A stretch of DNA of 64,000 bases from Planctomycetota bacterium. GTDB taxonomy: Bacteria > Planctomycetota > Planctomycetia > Gemmatales > Gemmataceae. Location: assembly GCA_021413735.1 (NCBI GenBank), contig JAIOPV010000012.1, positions 18,811-82,810 of the forward strand, given 5' to 3'. Within the stretch, counting starts at the first letter, position 1; every line of letters starts with the position of its first letter. A program made the position numbers and the translations under genes. Positions 30,171-40,423 of the stretch are shown here, piece after piece. Under the pieces are notes generated by a model. It was not told the origin of the DNA, did not search any database, and was given only the letters and a program-made list of their open reading frames with translations.

Positions 30171-33100
30171 ATGCTGAAACGTCTCGAACTCGTCGGTTTC
30201 AAATCGTTCGCAGACAAAACCCGTTTCGATTTCTCGCCGGGGATCACGGGCGTCGTCGGTCCAAACGGTTCCGGCAAATCTAACGTCGTTGATGCTGTCC
30301 GCTGGATTCTCGGCGAGCAATCGGCCAAGTCGCTGCGTGGCGGCGAAATGGCCGACGTCATCTTCAACGGATCGAGCAGTCGCAAGAGCCTCGGCCTCGC
30401 CGAAGTCACGGTCGTATTCGATAACGTGCGCCGGTTGCTGTCCGTGGATGCCGACGAAGTGCAACTCACACGCCGTGTGTACCGCGACGGCACCGGCGAA
30501 TATCTCGTCAACGGGCAGATGGCCCGCCTCAAAGACTTCAAAGAAATCTTCCTCGGTAGCGGTGCCGGCTCCGGTGGTTACACCATCATCGCGCAGGGTC
30601 GCGTCGATGAACTGCTTCAATCCTCGACCAAGGACCGCCGCGAAATCTTCGACGAAGCCGCTGGCATCAGTCGCTTCAAGGCGAAGAAGAAGGAAACGCT
30701 CGGCAAACTGGCTCACGTCGAACTGAATCTCACGAGGTCGCGGGATCGCCTCGAATCGCTCGATTCGCAACTTCGTACGCTGCGAATGCAGGCCGCGAAA
30801 GCTCAGAAATTCAAGGAGCATTCGGACCGCCTGCGTGAACTGCGGGTTGGGCTTGGGGTGCGAGAGTACACTGAGTTCTCGGCGTCATTGGAAGCGGAAC
30901 AGCGAATCCTGGCCGAGTTTCAGGCAGATGTTTCTGGTGCAAATCAACGAACCGGCGAACTCGAGCATTCTCTGCGTGAACTCGACCGCGAAGTGACTCG
31001 CGGTGAGGACGGGCTGCGCTATCAGGAAGGCCGGCTCGCCGACGCCAAGCAACAAATCGCTGGTTTCGAGACGACCCTTCGACATGAAGGCTCGGCCGCG
31101 GCGGGTTACGAGGCCGAGTTGCTGACGGTCGGCCGTCAGCGAGCGGACATCGGTTACCGCATGCGAGCGCTGGAAGCCGACACGGCTCGCGCAACTGCCG
31201 AAGCAACCGCAACCGAGGCTCGCCTCAATGAGGAGCAAGCGGCAGCGACAGCCGCAGCGGAAACCCTGGCAGCAGCAACGCAGCGAGTGATTGACCTCGA
31301 TCAGCAAACAACCGCCGACCACGAACGGCAGTACGATCTCGTTCGTCAGATGGCGACGGCGCAGTCAACAGCGGCCGCAACTCTGAAGCAGGTCGAAGGA
31401 TTTCAGAAAGAGTACACGCGAAAGCTTGCCGAGATCGAGCAGAACACGGCTCGTCGTGCGACTCTCGCAACCGCACTCGACGGGCTTTCTCGCGCCGATG
31501 ATGATGTGCAGCAACGCCTCGGAAGCGCCCGCGACCGGCTCGTCACGGTGCGTGCGAATCGCAACGATCTCACCGAGCGTGCGGGTCGCGTTCAGGCATC
31601 GCTCGAAGGTCTGCGGGTTCGACAAGGCGACCTCAGTGGTCGCGTCGGAATTCTCGAAGAGTTGGAGCGTTCGCTCGATGGGCTTGGTGCTGGCGTGCGG
31701 TCAGTGTTCAACCGCTTGAACGTGCTACCGGGTGTGATCGGTTTGGTCGCCGATCTGCTGACCGTGCCGCACGAGATTTCCTCAGTCGTTGAACTCGCGC
31801 TCGGCGACGCGGCACAGCGGTTCGTCGTACAGTCGTCCGCAGCGGTGGATGAGATTGTTGCCGCGGTGGGTGAAGTGCCGGGCCGTGTCGGGTTCATTCC
31901 CCTCCTGGCGAGTGTTGGCACTGAGTCGTCGGGCGCGGGGACGCTTGCCGAGTACGTCTCGTGCGAGCGTGCCGCGCTTCCGGCTCAACTTCTCGGGAAC
32001 GTCCTGCTCGCAGATTCGCTAGCCGATGCGCGACGGCTCGCCCTGATTTATCCGGGCTATCGTGTTGTTGCTCGCACGGGCGAACTGCTCGAACCGGATG
32101 GCACTCTGAGCGTTGGTCCACCAAAGGCCGAGGCGGGGTTGGTTTCGCGAAAGAGCGAACTACGGGAGCTTCGCGATCAGTTCCGTGCTCTCACCGAACA
32201 GGTGGCGGTAACCGAGGTCGAACTTGCGAAGTTGCGTCGGCAAGCGGATGCGGCTGAGGGCATGCTTGAGGGCATCGAATCCGAGATCGAACTGCTTTCT
32301 GGCGCAGCCGGCGACCTGCTTCAGAAGATCGCGCGGCAGCGGCAAGAGGTCGTAAATCTCGATGACAGCCTCGACATCGCCCGGCAAGAGTCGCGTTACC
32401 TCGAACAACAAGTGCAGCAGGGCGAGGCTGCGTGGGTCGCTGAGAAAATGCAGGCCGAGCAGGCCGAGCGAGCCGCCGAGGAACTAAAGGCAAAGCTTGC
32501 CGAGTTGGTGATCGCAGCACGAGAAGCGGAAGCCGCGAAGAACGCCGCACAGCAGGCCGATACGAACGCTCAGGTTGCGTTGAGTCGCGCCACGGCTGAC
32601 CGCGACCGTGCCCGTGAGCGGGTGACGCAGTTCGAGGTTGAGCTTCGTAAGCGCAAGATCGAAGCCACGGATCGCCGATCGGCACATCACACCGCAACCG
32701 TGCGTCTCACGGAGTGCGTGCTTGCGATGCTTCGCGCGTCTGCGGGACAAGCCGATGCTTACCGCGAGAAGGAACACCGCGAACGGCTCGCCGGTGAACT
32801 TGCTGCGAAAGCTGCGGTCGATCGCACGAGCCGGGAGCAGGTTCGCGACGAACTACAGGCACTCCGCACAGGCTGGCAATCGAAGCAAAGCCAGGCCCAC
32901 GCGAAGGAACTCGCCGTCCAGAATTTGCAGACTCGCCGTGACGCCGTCGCCGCCCGCATTCGCGAAGACTACGCCATCGAATTGGCGGACTTGGCGAGCA
33001 GCGACCATGAGATCACCAGTGAATCGCCAACGGAAAACCTGACTCCCGCCGAAGTGCAGCACGAGATCGAAGACCTCCGCAAGAAGCTAACGCGGCTTGG

Positions 33101-33731
33101 CTCCGTGAACATGGAAGCTCTCGAAGAACTCACTCGCGTCGAGACGGAATTCACCACGCTTCGCTCGCAACACGAAGACCTCGCCGCGGCCCGAAAGTCG
33201 CTTCAAGACGTGATCGACGCCATCAACGGCGACAGTCGAAAACTGTTCACCGACACGCTCGCCGCGATCCGCGGGTACTTTCAGGAATTGTTCCGCAAGC
33301 TCTTCGGCGGTGGGCAAGCAGACATCATCCTCGAAGACGAATCGGATGTGCTGGAATCGGGAATCGAGATCACGGCGAGGCCGCCCGGCAAGGAGCTGCG
33401 TTCGCTGTCGCTGCTCTCCGGTGGCGAAAAGACCATGACGGCCATCGCACTCTTGCTCGCGATCTTCCGCAACAAACCGAGCCCGTTTTGCATCCTCGAC
33501 GAAGTGGACGCAGCACTCGACGAAGCGAACACGCAACGCCTCGCGAACGTGCTTGGCGAGTTCCTGGATCGCAGTCAGTTCATCGTCGTTACGCACAAGA
33601 AGCGGACGATGGCTGCGGCGGATCGCCTCTGGGGAGTGACCATGCAAGAGAGCGGCATCAGTCGGTTGTTGCCGATGAAGTTCGAGGACTGGCCCGACGA
33701 GGAACAGGCGGCCGAGGTGCAGGCGGCGTAA
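30171..33731 (+). CDS. smc: Chromosome segregation protein SMC
   Basis: MLKRLELVGFKSFADKTRFDFSPGITGVVGPNGSGKSNVVDAVRWILGEQSAKSLRG, coiled coils and hinge, SLLSGGEKTMTAIALLLAIFRNKPSPFCILDEVDAALDEANTQR. Confidence 0.98.
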   Translation: MLKRLELVGFKSFADKTRFDFSPGITGVVGPNGSGKSNVVDAVRWILGEQSAKSLRGGEMADVIFNGSSSRKSLGLAEVTVVFDNVRRLLSVDADEVQLTRRVYRDGTGEYLVNGQMARLKDFKEIFLGSGAGSGGYTIIAQGRVDELLQSSTKDRREIFDEAAGISRFKAKKKETLGKLAHVELNLTRSRDRLESLDSQLRTLRMQAAKAQKFKEHSDRLRELRVGLGVREYTEFSASLEAEQRILAEFQADVSGANQRTGELEHSLRELDREVTRGEDGLRYQEGRLADAKQQIAGFETTLRHEGSAAAGYEAELLTVGRQRADIGYRMRALEADTARATAEATATEARLNEEQAAATAAAETLAAATQRVIDLDQQTTADHERQYDLVRQMATAQSTAAATLKQVEGFQKEYTRKLAEIEQNTARRATLATALDGLSRADDDVQQRLGSARDRLVTVRANRNDLTERAGRVQASLEGLRVRQGDLSGRVGILEELERSLDGLGAGVRSVFNRLNVLPGVIGLVADLLTVPHEISSVVELALGDAAQRFVVQSSAAVDEIVAAVGEVPGRVGFIPLLASVGTESSGAGTLAEYVSCERAALPAQLLGNVLLADSLADARRLALIYPGYRVVARTGELLEPDGTLSVGPPKAEAGLVSRKSELRELRDQFRALTEQVAVTEVELAKLRRQADAAEGMLEGIESEIELLSGAAGDLLQKIARQRQEVVNLDDSLDIARQESRYLEQQVQQGEAAWVAEKMQAEQAERAAEELKAKLAELVIAAREAEAAKNAAQQADTNAQVALSRATADRDRARERVTQFEVELRKRKIEATDRRSAHHTATVRLTECVLAMLRASAGQADAYREKEHRERLAGELAAKAAVDRTSREQVRDELQALRTGWQSKQSQAHAKELAVQNLQTRRDAVAARIREDYAIELADLASSDHEITSESPTENLTPAEVQHEIEDLRKKLTRLGSVNMEALEELTRVETEFTTLRSQHEDLAAARKSLQDVIDAINGDSRKLFTDTLAAIRGYFQELFRKLFGGGQADIILEDESDVLESGIEITARPPGKELRSLSLLSGGEKTMTAIALLLAIFRNKPSPFCILDEVDAALDEANTQRLANVLGEFLDRSQFIVVTHKKRTMAAADRLWGVTMQESGISRLLPMKFEDWPDEEQAAEVQAA

Positions 33732-33803
33732 TGAAACGTCGCAGTGCCAGAACGCGGCTGATAGAACAGTCGTCGCAGAGATTCATTCACCAAGGAGACG
33801 ACA

Positions 33804-34271
33804 ATGGGCGACCGTGAAAAGAAACTCGAAGCTGCGGGCTATCCGCTCGACCGTGGACCGAAGGAAGGGCCGGTGATTGATCTGCTCTCGATCCTCGGCG
33901 ACACGCTCTACGCTTCGGGCCAGGTGCCGAACGACAACGGCGTGCTGACCAGCAAGGGGAAGGTGCCGTCGCAGGTGTCGGTCGAGGATGCGACGAAGGC
34001 AGCGGCTCTGTGCGCTGCGAACATCCTCCGGGCGATCATCTCGAAGCTCGGTTCGCTCGACCGCATCGAACGAGTGGTTCGCGTGACGGGCTACGTGAAC
34101 ACCGATCCGGATTTCAGCGAGTGCCATCTGGTCATCAACGGCGCGACGAACTTGCTGAAGGAAGTCTTCGGCCAGGAAGCTGGCCGCCACGCCCGCACGG
34201 CGCTCGGCATGGGCCAGCTTCCGCTGGGAACGAGCGTTGAGGTCGAAGCGATCTTCCAGTTGAAGAAGTGA
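33804..34271 (+). CDS. RidA/YjgF family protein
   Basis: DTLYASGQVPNDNG, ATKAAALCAANILRAIISKLGSLDRIERVVRVTGYVN, GRHARTALGMGQLPLGTSVEVEAIF; AAGGAG upstream. Confidence 0.93.
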   Translation: MGDREKKLEAAGYPLDRGPKEGPVIDLLSILGDTLYASGQVPNDNGVLTSKGKVPSQVSVEDATKAAALCAANILRAIISKLGSLDRIERVVRVTGYVNTDPDFSECHLVINGATNLLKEVFGQEAGRHARTALGMGQLPLGTSVEVEAIFQLKK

Positions 34272-34281
34272 ACAGGTTAAG

Positions 34282-35802
34282 TCACGGTTGCTTCCCGTCG
34301 GCCAGCTTTTCCAGCGTGGCCTTGGGCAGCAACCGACCGTTCAACACAACAGCATGAACCTTGCGGATGTTCTTGATGTCGTCGAGCGGGTTCGCATCCA
34401 ACAACACGAGATCGGCGAGTTTGCCACGTTCGACGGTGCCGAGATCCTTCAGCTTGTCGAGATACTCCGCAGGGTTGCGGGTCGCGGCTCGGAGTGCCTC
34501 GGCTGGCGTCAGACCGGCCTGGACGAGCAGTTCCAGTTCGTCGTGAACGCCCGAGCCTGGAAAGCAGAACGGCACGGGTGTGTCGGTGCCCGTAAGCATC
34601 GGCACACCAGCTTTGTGCATCGCCTTCACCAATCGAAGATGCCCCTCGAAGAGCAATTTTTGCTGTTCGATGTCATTGTCACTCAGCCAGATTCCGAGGA
34701 TCGGGAACTTCTTCTCTTTCACCTTCACCGCAACTTCGGCCCCGAAGACTCGCACCTTAATAGCCTCTTGCGCGTTCGTAGCCATCCACGCGAACCGCAT
34801 TCGTGGCGGGAGCGTTTTCTTCCGGGGATCATCGGTGAACTTCGGATCGTTGAGTGACGCCCACACGCGGCGAGTCACGAGCGTCGGAACCTGCCATGTC
34901 CCGTTCTTCACGAACTTCTTGAAGAGCGCATCGGCTGTCGGTTCGTCGTAGCTGTCGAGTGCTTTTACCTGAATCCGCCAGGCTGCCGCCGCGTCGAGCG
35001 TGTCCTTCACCATTGCGCCCGATTCCATCAGGCCGATCAATTCCTTCCGCAACTGGTCTTCTTGTTTCGAGCAACCGAGCACGACGCCATAGAGATGTTC
35101 CATCGACTTCTGCCCGCGATCGGAGGCATCGGCAGCACGAACAGCGTGCGGAACGTGCCCGCTCACGGCGAGCTTGCGCGGACCACGTGCGGCTTCTTCG
35201 AGGATGGCGAAGTATGCGTCTGGCTTCAGGAACGGATAGACCTTGATGAAATCTTCGCCATCGGTTCGCATCTTTGCGACAGCGGCACGTCCTTCGTCTG
35301 GCGTTCGGATGGGGATTGCGCTTCCCGGTATCACTGGCGCTGTTCCGTTCAGTCCATCCAGCATCCGCATTGTCGCGACAATCCGCGGGCCGACCATTCG
35401 GCCAGACTCAATCTCCTTTTGCCAGTCGTGCGCGGGCGGGGAAGGGAAGCCCGGCACTCCCTGTCGGCTGAACATATGACGCACACCAGTCACGCCATTC
35501 GCGACGAACTGCGGCAGAAATTCCTTCTCCAGGTGAACGTGCATGTCCCACAGACCGGGGATCATGAACTTCCCATCCGCCTTAATTTGCTTGGCGCCCT
35601 CAGGGATCGTGACGCGACCGGTCTTCCCGATCTCGGTGATGCGATCACCCGTGATGAGCACGGTCATGTCGGCTTGCGGCGCGGCTCCGGTGCCGTCAAT
35701 GATCGTGACGCCCGTGATCGCTAGCGGGGCAGCCGGGTCTTTGGGCTGCGCTGCCACGACCGCTGGAAACAGCAGGAGAAGTGCGGACGCGAATGTCTTC
35801 AT
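34282..35802 (-). CDS. Amidohydrolase family protein, secreted
   Basis: MKTFASALLLLFPAVVAA signal; ITGVTIIDGTGAAPQADMTVLITGDRITEIG, MIPGLWDMHVHLE, TGTDTPVPF, RGKLADLVLLDANPLDDI. Confidence 0.93.
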   Translation of the reverse strand: MKTFASALLLLFPAVVAAQPKDPAAPLAITGVTIIDGTGAAPQADMTVLITGDRITEIGKTGRVTIPEGAKQIKADGKFMIPGLWDMHVHLEKEFLPQFVANGVTGVRHMFSRQGVPGFPSPPAHDWQKEIESGRMVGPRIVATMRMLDGLNGTAPVIPGSAIPIRTPDEGRAAVAKMRTDGEDFIKVYPFLKPDAYFAILEEAARGPRKLAVSGHVPHAVRAADASDRGQKSMEHLYGVVLGCSKQEDQLRKELIGLMESGAMVKDTLDAAAAWRIQVKALDSYDEPTADALFKKFVKNGTWQVPTLVTRRVWASLNDPKFTDDPRKKTLPPRMRFAWMATNAQEAIKVRVFGAEVAVKVKEKKFPILGIWLSDNDIEQQKLLFEGHLRLVKAMHKAGVPMLTGTDTPVPFCFPGSGVHDELELLVQAGLTPAEALRAATRNPAEYLDKLKDLGTVERGKLADLVLLDANPLDDIKNIRKVHAVVLNGRLLPKATLEKLADGKQP

Positions 35803-35827
35803 GACGGCTACCCTGGAGAGTGAGGCT

Positions 35828-35901
35828 GGGCCGCCACGGAGGGCGGCCCCTACAAGAGAAACCGCCTTGGTTTGTAGGGGCCCCGCCCTCCGTGGCGGCC
35901 C
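35828..35901. repeat. Inverted repeat filling an intergenic gap
   Basis: GGGCCGCCACGGAGGGCGG--CCCCTACAA (35828-35855) against the reverse complement of 35872-35901; only a 2-nt gap. Confidence 0.92.
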
Positions 35902-35908
35902 TTGCCTC

Positions 35909-37081
35909 TTAACCACCCGCTACGAGGGCCCGTTCCAAGTCTGCGCGAAGGTCGGCAACATCCTCAATGCCGACGCTCAGGCGAATCAACCCGTCGTCCA
36001 CGCCGCGAGCCTCACGCACTTCCTTCGGAATGCTCGCGTGCGTCATCGTCGTGGGATGGCACACCAGCGACTCCACGCCGCCAAGACTTTCCGCGAGGCT
36101 GAACAGCTTCGTTCGCGTCAGGAATTGCTTCGCTGCCGGGATGCCGCCTTTCAGCTTCAACGAGATCATGCCACCGAAGTTCCGCATCTGCTTCGCTGCG
36201 ACCGCGTGCCCCGGATGATCGGACAAACCTGGATAGTAGACCTTCGCCACAGAAGGATGCTTCGTCAGCCAGTTCGCCAGTGACACTGCGTTGTCACAGT
36301 GCCGATCCATCCGGATGGCCAGCGTTTTCAGGCCACGCAGCACAAGATACGAGTCGAACGGTCCCGGCACGCCACCGGCCGCGTTCTGGTAGAACTTGAT
36401 CGGGTCCATCAGTTCCTTTGGCCCAACGATGCAACCGCCGACGACATCGGAGTGACCGCCAAGGTACTTCGTCGTGCTGTGAACGACGAGATCGGCCCCG
36501 AGCTTGAGCGGCTGCTGAAGGTACGGCGACGCGAAGGTGTTATCGACCGCGAACTTCGCTCCGTGTTTGTGGGCGACCGCTGCGATGGCCGCGATGTCCA
36601 GGATTTGCAGCAGCGGATTCGTCGGCGTTTCGATCCACACGAGTTTCGTCTTCGGCGACATGATCGCTTCGAAGCCGGCTGGGCTTGGGTCGTCGGTGTA
36701 GCGTGCGGTCAGACCCCATGGCTTGAACACCTTGTCGAGCAGTCGGAAGGTGCCGCCGTACAGATCCGCAGATGCGACCACTTCATCGCCCGGACGCAGC
36801 AAAGCCGCGAACACCGCCGTGGTTGCCGCGAGTCCGGATGCGAAGGCCAGTCCGCGTTCACCTTCTTCGAGAGCGGCGAGAGCGGTTTCGAGCGCTGTGC
36901 GAGTGGGGTTGCCGCTGCGGCTGTATTCGTAGCCTTTGTGATCGCCGGGTGCTGCCTGTGTGTATGTGCTGGTCGCATAGATCGGCACGACGGTCGCGCC
37001 GGTGGTGGGGTCGGCGTCCTGCCCCGCGTGGATCGCTCTCGTGCTGAATCCGGGTTTGGATGGCAGTTCTGCCATGAACAT
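35909..37081 (-). CDS. PLP-dependent transsulfuration enzyme (cystathionine gamma-synthase/gamma-lyase)
   Basis: FSTRAIHAGQDADPTTGATVVPIYATSTYTQ, YEYSRSGNPTRTALE, HSTTKYLGGHSDVVGG, GGVESLVCHPTTMTHASIP. Confidence 0.95.
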   Translation of the reverse strand: MFMAELPSKPGFSTRAIHAGQDADPTTGATVVPIYATSTYTQAAPGDHKGYEYSRSGNPTRTALETALAALEEGERGLAFASGLAATTAVFAALLRPGDEVVASADLYGGTFRLLDKVFKPWGLTARYTDDPSPAGFEAIMSPKTKLVWIETPTNPLLQILDIAAIAAVAHKHGAKFAVDNTFASPYLQQPLKLGADLVVHSTTKYLGGHSDVVGGCIVGPKELMDPIKFYQNAAGGVPGPFDSYLVLRGLKTLAIRMDRHCDNAVSLANWLTKHPSVAKVYYPGLSDHPGHAVAAKQMRNFGGMISLKLKGGIPAAKQFLTRTKLFSLAESLGGVESLVCHPTTMTHASIPKEVREARGVDDGLIRLSVGIEDVADLRADLERALVAGG

Positions 37082-37132
37082 TTCCTCCTGTTATGGAATG
37101 CGGCTGCGCGAAGCCTCCTCGGTGACACCAGT

Positions 37133-38482
37133 CTACTTCACGCGGGCCTTGTCCCAATAGTGGATCAGGTCGATGCGAGTCACGATATCCACAACCTTGC
37201 CTTCGCTCGTTGCCAGCACGCCGGTGTAACCTGCCAACAACAAACGATACGATTCGTCCAGATGCGTGTGAACGTCCATCACCGGCAGCGGGCGACCCAT
37301 CACTTCGCTGATCGCCACCTGCGTCGGGTCTTTGCCGTCGTGCAAGATACGAGCCAGCGACACCTCCTGGACACTACCCACCGGTCGACCGCCTTCCATC
37401 ACGGGAAGCTGTGAGATGCCGGTCGCTTCCATCAGTTGAATCGCCTGCTCGGCGTTCGCGTCGGGGGCAATGTGAACGAGTTTGCGTTCACCACGTTTCT
37501 TCAGCAGATCGCCGACCGAATGCGCTGGCGGTTCCGCGAAACTCAGCTTGTTCGTCGAGAGCCAGTTGTCGTCGAAGAACTTGCTCAGGTAGTTGCGGCC
37601 GGTGTCGCAGCCGAGCGCGACCACAAGATGCCCTGAACCCAACCTCCGAGCGTAACGCAAAGCCGCCGCGACGTTCGTGCCGGTGCTGCCACCGAGCAGC
37701 ATCCCTTCACGACGAGCCAACTCGCGGGCCACATGAAACGACTCTGCATCGCTCACTCGCTCCCAGTCATCCACGTACTCGCTCGTGAAGGTCTTCGGCA
37801 CGAAGTCTTCACCGATGCCTTCGACTTTCCACGGCTTCGGTGAGCCGCCCGACAGAATCGAGCCTTCTGGATCAGCACCGACAACCTTGATGTTTGGGTT
37901 GCGTTCCTTCAGGTACTTCCCGACGCCGCTGACGGTGCCTCCCGTGCCGACGCCTGCCACGAACACCGTGATCTTGCCGCGTGTCTGATCCCAGATTTCG
38001 GGACCGGTCGTGCGGTAATGGCACTCGGGGTTTGAGAGGTTCGTGAACTGATTTGGTCGCCACGCTCCGGGGATCTCTCGCGAAAGTCGATCCGCGACGC
38101 CGTTGTAGCTGTCCGGTGAATCGGGCGCGACGGCGGTTTGTGTGATGACCACTTCGGCCCCGTAGGCTTTCAGCAGGGCGATCTTCTCGTTCGACATTTT
38201 GTCGGGCAGCACGAAGATGCAGCGGTAGCCCTTCACGGCCGCGACCATCGCCAGCCCGACGCCCGTGTTGCCGGCGGTCGCTTCGATGATGGTGCCGCCC
38301 GCACGGAGAAGCCCCTTCTGCTCGGCTTCCGCGATCATCGCCATCGCCACGCGATCCTTGACGCTGCCGCCCGGATTCTGCGACTCGACCTTGATCGCCA
38401 CCTTTGCCTGAAGCCCACCGGTTACGCGGTTTAACAGCACAAGCGGCGTATGACCAACTGCTTCGAGGATGTTGTCGAGCAT
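37133..38482 (-). CDS. Cystathionine beta-synthase (PLP domain plus CBS pair)
   Basis: MLDNILEAVGHTPLVLLNRV, VKVESQNPGGSVKDR, EATAGNTGVGLAMVAAVKGYRCIFVLPDKMSNEK, GTGGTVSGVGKYLKE; C-terminal CBS repeats. Confidence 0.93.
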   Translation of the reverse strand: MLDNILEAVGHTPLVLLNRVTGGLQAKVAIKVESQNPGGSVKDRVAMAMIAEAEQKGLLRAGGTIIEATAGNTGVGLAMVAAVKGYRCIFVLPDKMSNEKIALLKAYGAEVVITQTAVAPDSPDSYNGVADRLSREIPGAWRPNQFTNLSNPECHYRTTGPEIWDQTRGKITVFVAGVGTGGTVSGVGKYLKERNPNIKVVGADPEGSILSGGSPKPWKVEGIGEDFVPKTFTSEYVDDWERVSDAESFHVARELARREGMLLGGSTGTNVAAALRYARRLGSGHLVVALGCDTGRNYLSKFFDDNWLSTNKLSFAEPPAHSVGDLLKKRGERKLVHIAPDANAEQAIQLMEATGISQLPVMEGGRPVGSVQEVSLARILHDGKDPTQVAISEVMGRPLPVMDVHTHLDESYRLLLAGYTGVLATSEGKVVDIVTRIDLIHYWDKARVK

Positions 38483-38698
38483 CAGCAGGCTCCGGAGAGT
38501 GGTTGATGCTGTATTGTCCGCATGGTGGGTGTGTCTGGACAAGGCGAGATCGCCATGAACTGGAACCGGTGAATGTCGCGTTGAACCAGCATTTCGGGAA
38601 AAGCACCAATTATCTGCCCGGAGTAGTGGCGTCACGGCGTTCCGTCTTCTACGTCTCCTACAGAGGCCAAACCCTTCTCTGCTGTCGTTACGTGATCC

Positions 38699-39673
38699 AT
38701 GAGTTTGCCGAGCCAGACGGTCGCTCTGTTGCAGGCCGCACGGGATCTCGTGAAGAGTCTCCCGGCCGATGCTGTATTGCTGCTCACCGAAACGTCGGTG
38801 GACTGGGACGAGCTCACCCGCATGTTGACGGGCTGTAAGTTGTTCGTCGCTGCGGAGAACCCGGCGCTCACGAAGACTCTCCGCGAACGCGACGAGTGGA
38901 CGGTGATCGACCTCGACCCCGAGCAGGTGCCGACGCAAGAGCGAATGAATTCGGCACTGCTGAAGGCGGTGTCGGAGAACCAGCTTCAACCGGGGGCGCA
39001 CATTGTCGCGCTTTACAACGGTATCGCCAGCTCAGACGCCGACGCCCCGGAACCGGTCGATAGCCTCAGCATCATTCACCTGGGCGAACACCTCGAACGA
39101 ATGACGGCCCAAGACCTCCGGGTGCTCGGCGATGCCGCTCCGATTGATGTGCTGCGAGCGGTGGTCGATCTCGCGACCGAGATTGGCCGCGAGGGCCGAG
39201 AAGGGCAACCGGTGGGAACCGTCCTCGTGGTCGGCGACACGCGGAAAGTGCTGAGCATGTCACGGTTCCAGAACTACAACCCGTTTCGCGGATACAGCCG
39301 AGCCGAACGCGACATTCGCAACCGCGATGTGCGTGAGCAGATCAAGGAGATCGCGAAACTCGACGGGGCAATTCTCATCGGACGAGATGGCATCGCCGAG
39401 GCGGCTTGTCTTCACCTGAACCCGCGGGTGGAAGGCGTCAGTCTGCGGAAGGGCTTCGGCAGCCGACACATGGCCGCGGCCGGGATCAGCAAGGCAACGG
39501 CTGCCGTGGCGTTCGCGGTGAGTCAGTCGTCGGGGTCGGTGCGGGTGTTTCAGCGGGGCGACGAAGTGCTGCACATCGAACCGCTTGCGAGGCCGCACGT
39601 CTGGCAGCCGTTCAAGCTCGAAGCACAGGAACCGCCGGAGAACCCAGGTATCGCCAACGGCGACGCCGAGTAG
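38699..39673 (+). CDS. DisA_N-type diadenylate cyclase-like protein with distinct N-terminal domain
   Basis: KLDGAILIGRDGIAEAACLHLNP...GFGSRHMAAAGISKATAAVAFAVSQSSGSVRVFQRG matches the DGA and G(T/S)RHR regions of DAC domains. Confidence 0.8.
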   Translation: MSLPSQTVALLQAARDLVKSLPADAVLLLTETSVDWDELTRMLTGCKLFVAAENPALTKTLRERDEWTVIDLDPEQVPTQERMNSALLKAVSENQLQPGAHIVALYNGIASSDADAPEPVDSLSIIHLGEHLERMTAQDLRVLGDAAPIDVLRAVVDLATEIGREGREGQPVGTVLVVGDTRKVLSMSRFQNYNPFRGYSRAERDIRNRDVREQIKEIAKLDGAILIGRDGIAEAACLHLNPRVEGVSLRKGFGSRHMAAAGISKATAAVAFAVSQSSGSVRVFQRGDEVLHIEPLARPHVWQPFKLEAQEPPENPGIANGDAE

Positions 39674-39676
39674 CGA

Positions 39677-40294
39677 TCAGTTCCGACCTTTGCCTCGGAG
39701 CGTGCGATTTTCGGTCAGCACGAGATCCATGTACACATCGTGCGACGACACGGGAATCTCGTCGAAGATCTGGCAGTCGAACGCCATTCCCACGAGTTGA
39801 GCGTCTCGGCGAGCGTTGGCCAGTAAGCGATCGTAGTAGCCCTTGCCCTGCCCCATGCGGCCGCCGTGCGGGTCGAACGCGGTGCCGGGCACCATCACCA
39901 AGTCGAGTTCCTCCGCCTGAATCAACTTCGTCGGAAGCAGACGCAACTCAGCATTCGGCTCCAGAATCTTGTACGCTCCTTCGACCAACTCGCTCATGTC
40001 TTCGAGCAGGAAAAGTTCGAGCGTGTTCGTTTCCACGATGCACCACGGCACCACGACTCGCTTGCGGTGTGTGAGGGCTTGCGGAAGCGTGTGCCTCGTT
40101 CGGACTTCGCTGCCCGCATCGACGTACCACATCACCGTTTTCGCGTCGGCATACGCGGGCAACGCGGTGAACTTATCGCAGATCAGCCGGCTCACCTCGT
40201 CCTTGTTCTTCTGGGCGACTCGGTTCTTCCGGGCCTGCTCGCGAATGGCGGCTTTGCGTGATTGCGGGTCATTCGGAACGGTCGGTTCGGGCAT
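39677..40294 (-). CDS. 5-formyltetrahydrofolate cyclo-ligase
   Basis: RKAAIREQARKNR, ADAKTVMWYVDAGSEV, LDLVMVPGTAFDPHGGRMGQGKGYYDRLL. Confidence 0.93.
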   Translation of the reverse strand: MPEPTVPNDPQSRKAAIREQARKNRVAQKNKDEVSRLICDKFTALPAYADAKTVMWYVDAGSEVRTRHTLPQALTHRKRVVVPWCIVETNTLELFLLEDMSELVEGAYKILEPNAELRLLPTKLIQAEELDLVMVPGTAFDPHGGRMGQGKGYYDRLLANARRDAQLVGMAFDCQIFDEIPVSSHDVYMDLVLTENRTLRGKGRN

Positions 40295-40423
40295 GCGTGG
40301 ACTCCAATTCGGGATACGCAAAATGTACCGTTTAGATGCCCTACGGACATCCAGAATGAACGCCCGTTGAGTATAATTCACTTACTCAAAACCAACCAAT
40401 CCCAATCGCAAAAGGAGCGAGCC

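Noticed and set aside
34282-39001. Considered a defence or biosynthetic island
   Set aside because: Genes are amidohydrolase, transsulfuration and CBS enzymes, consistent with normal metabolism.
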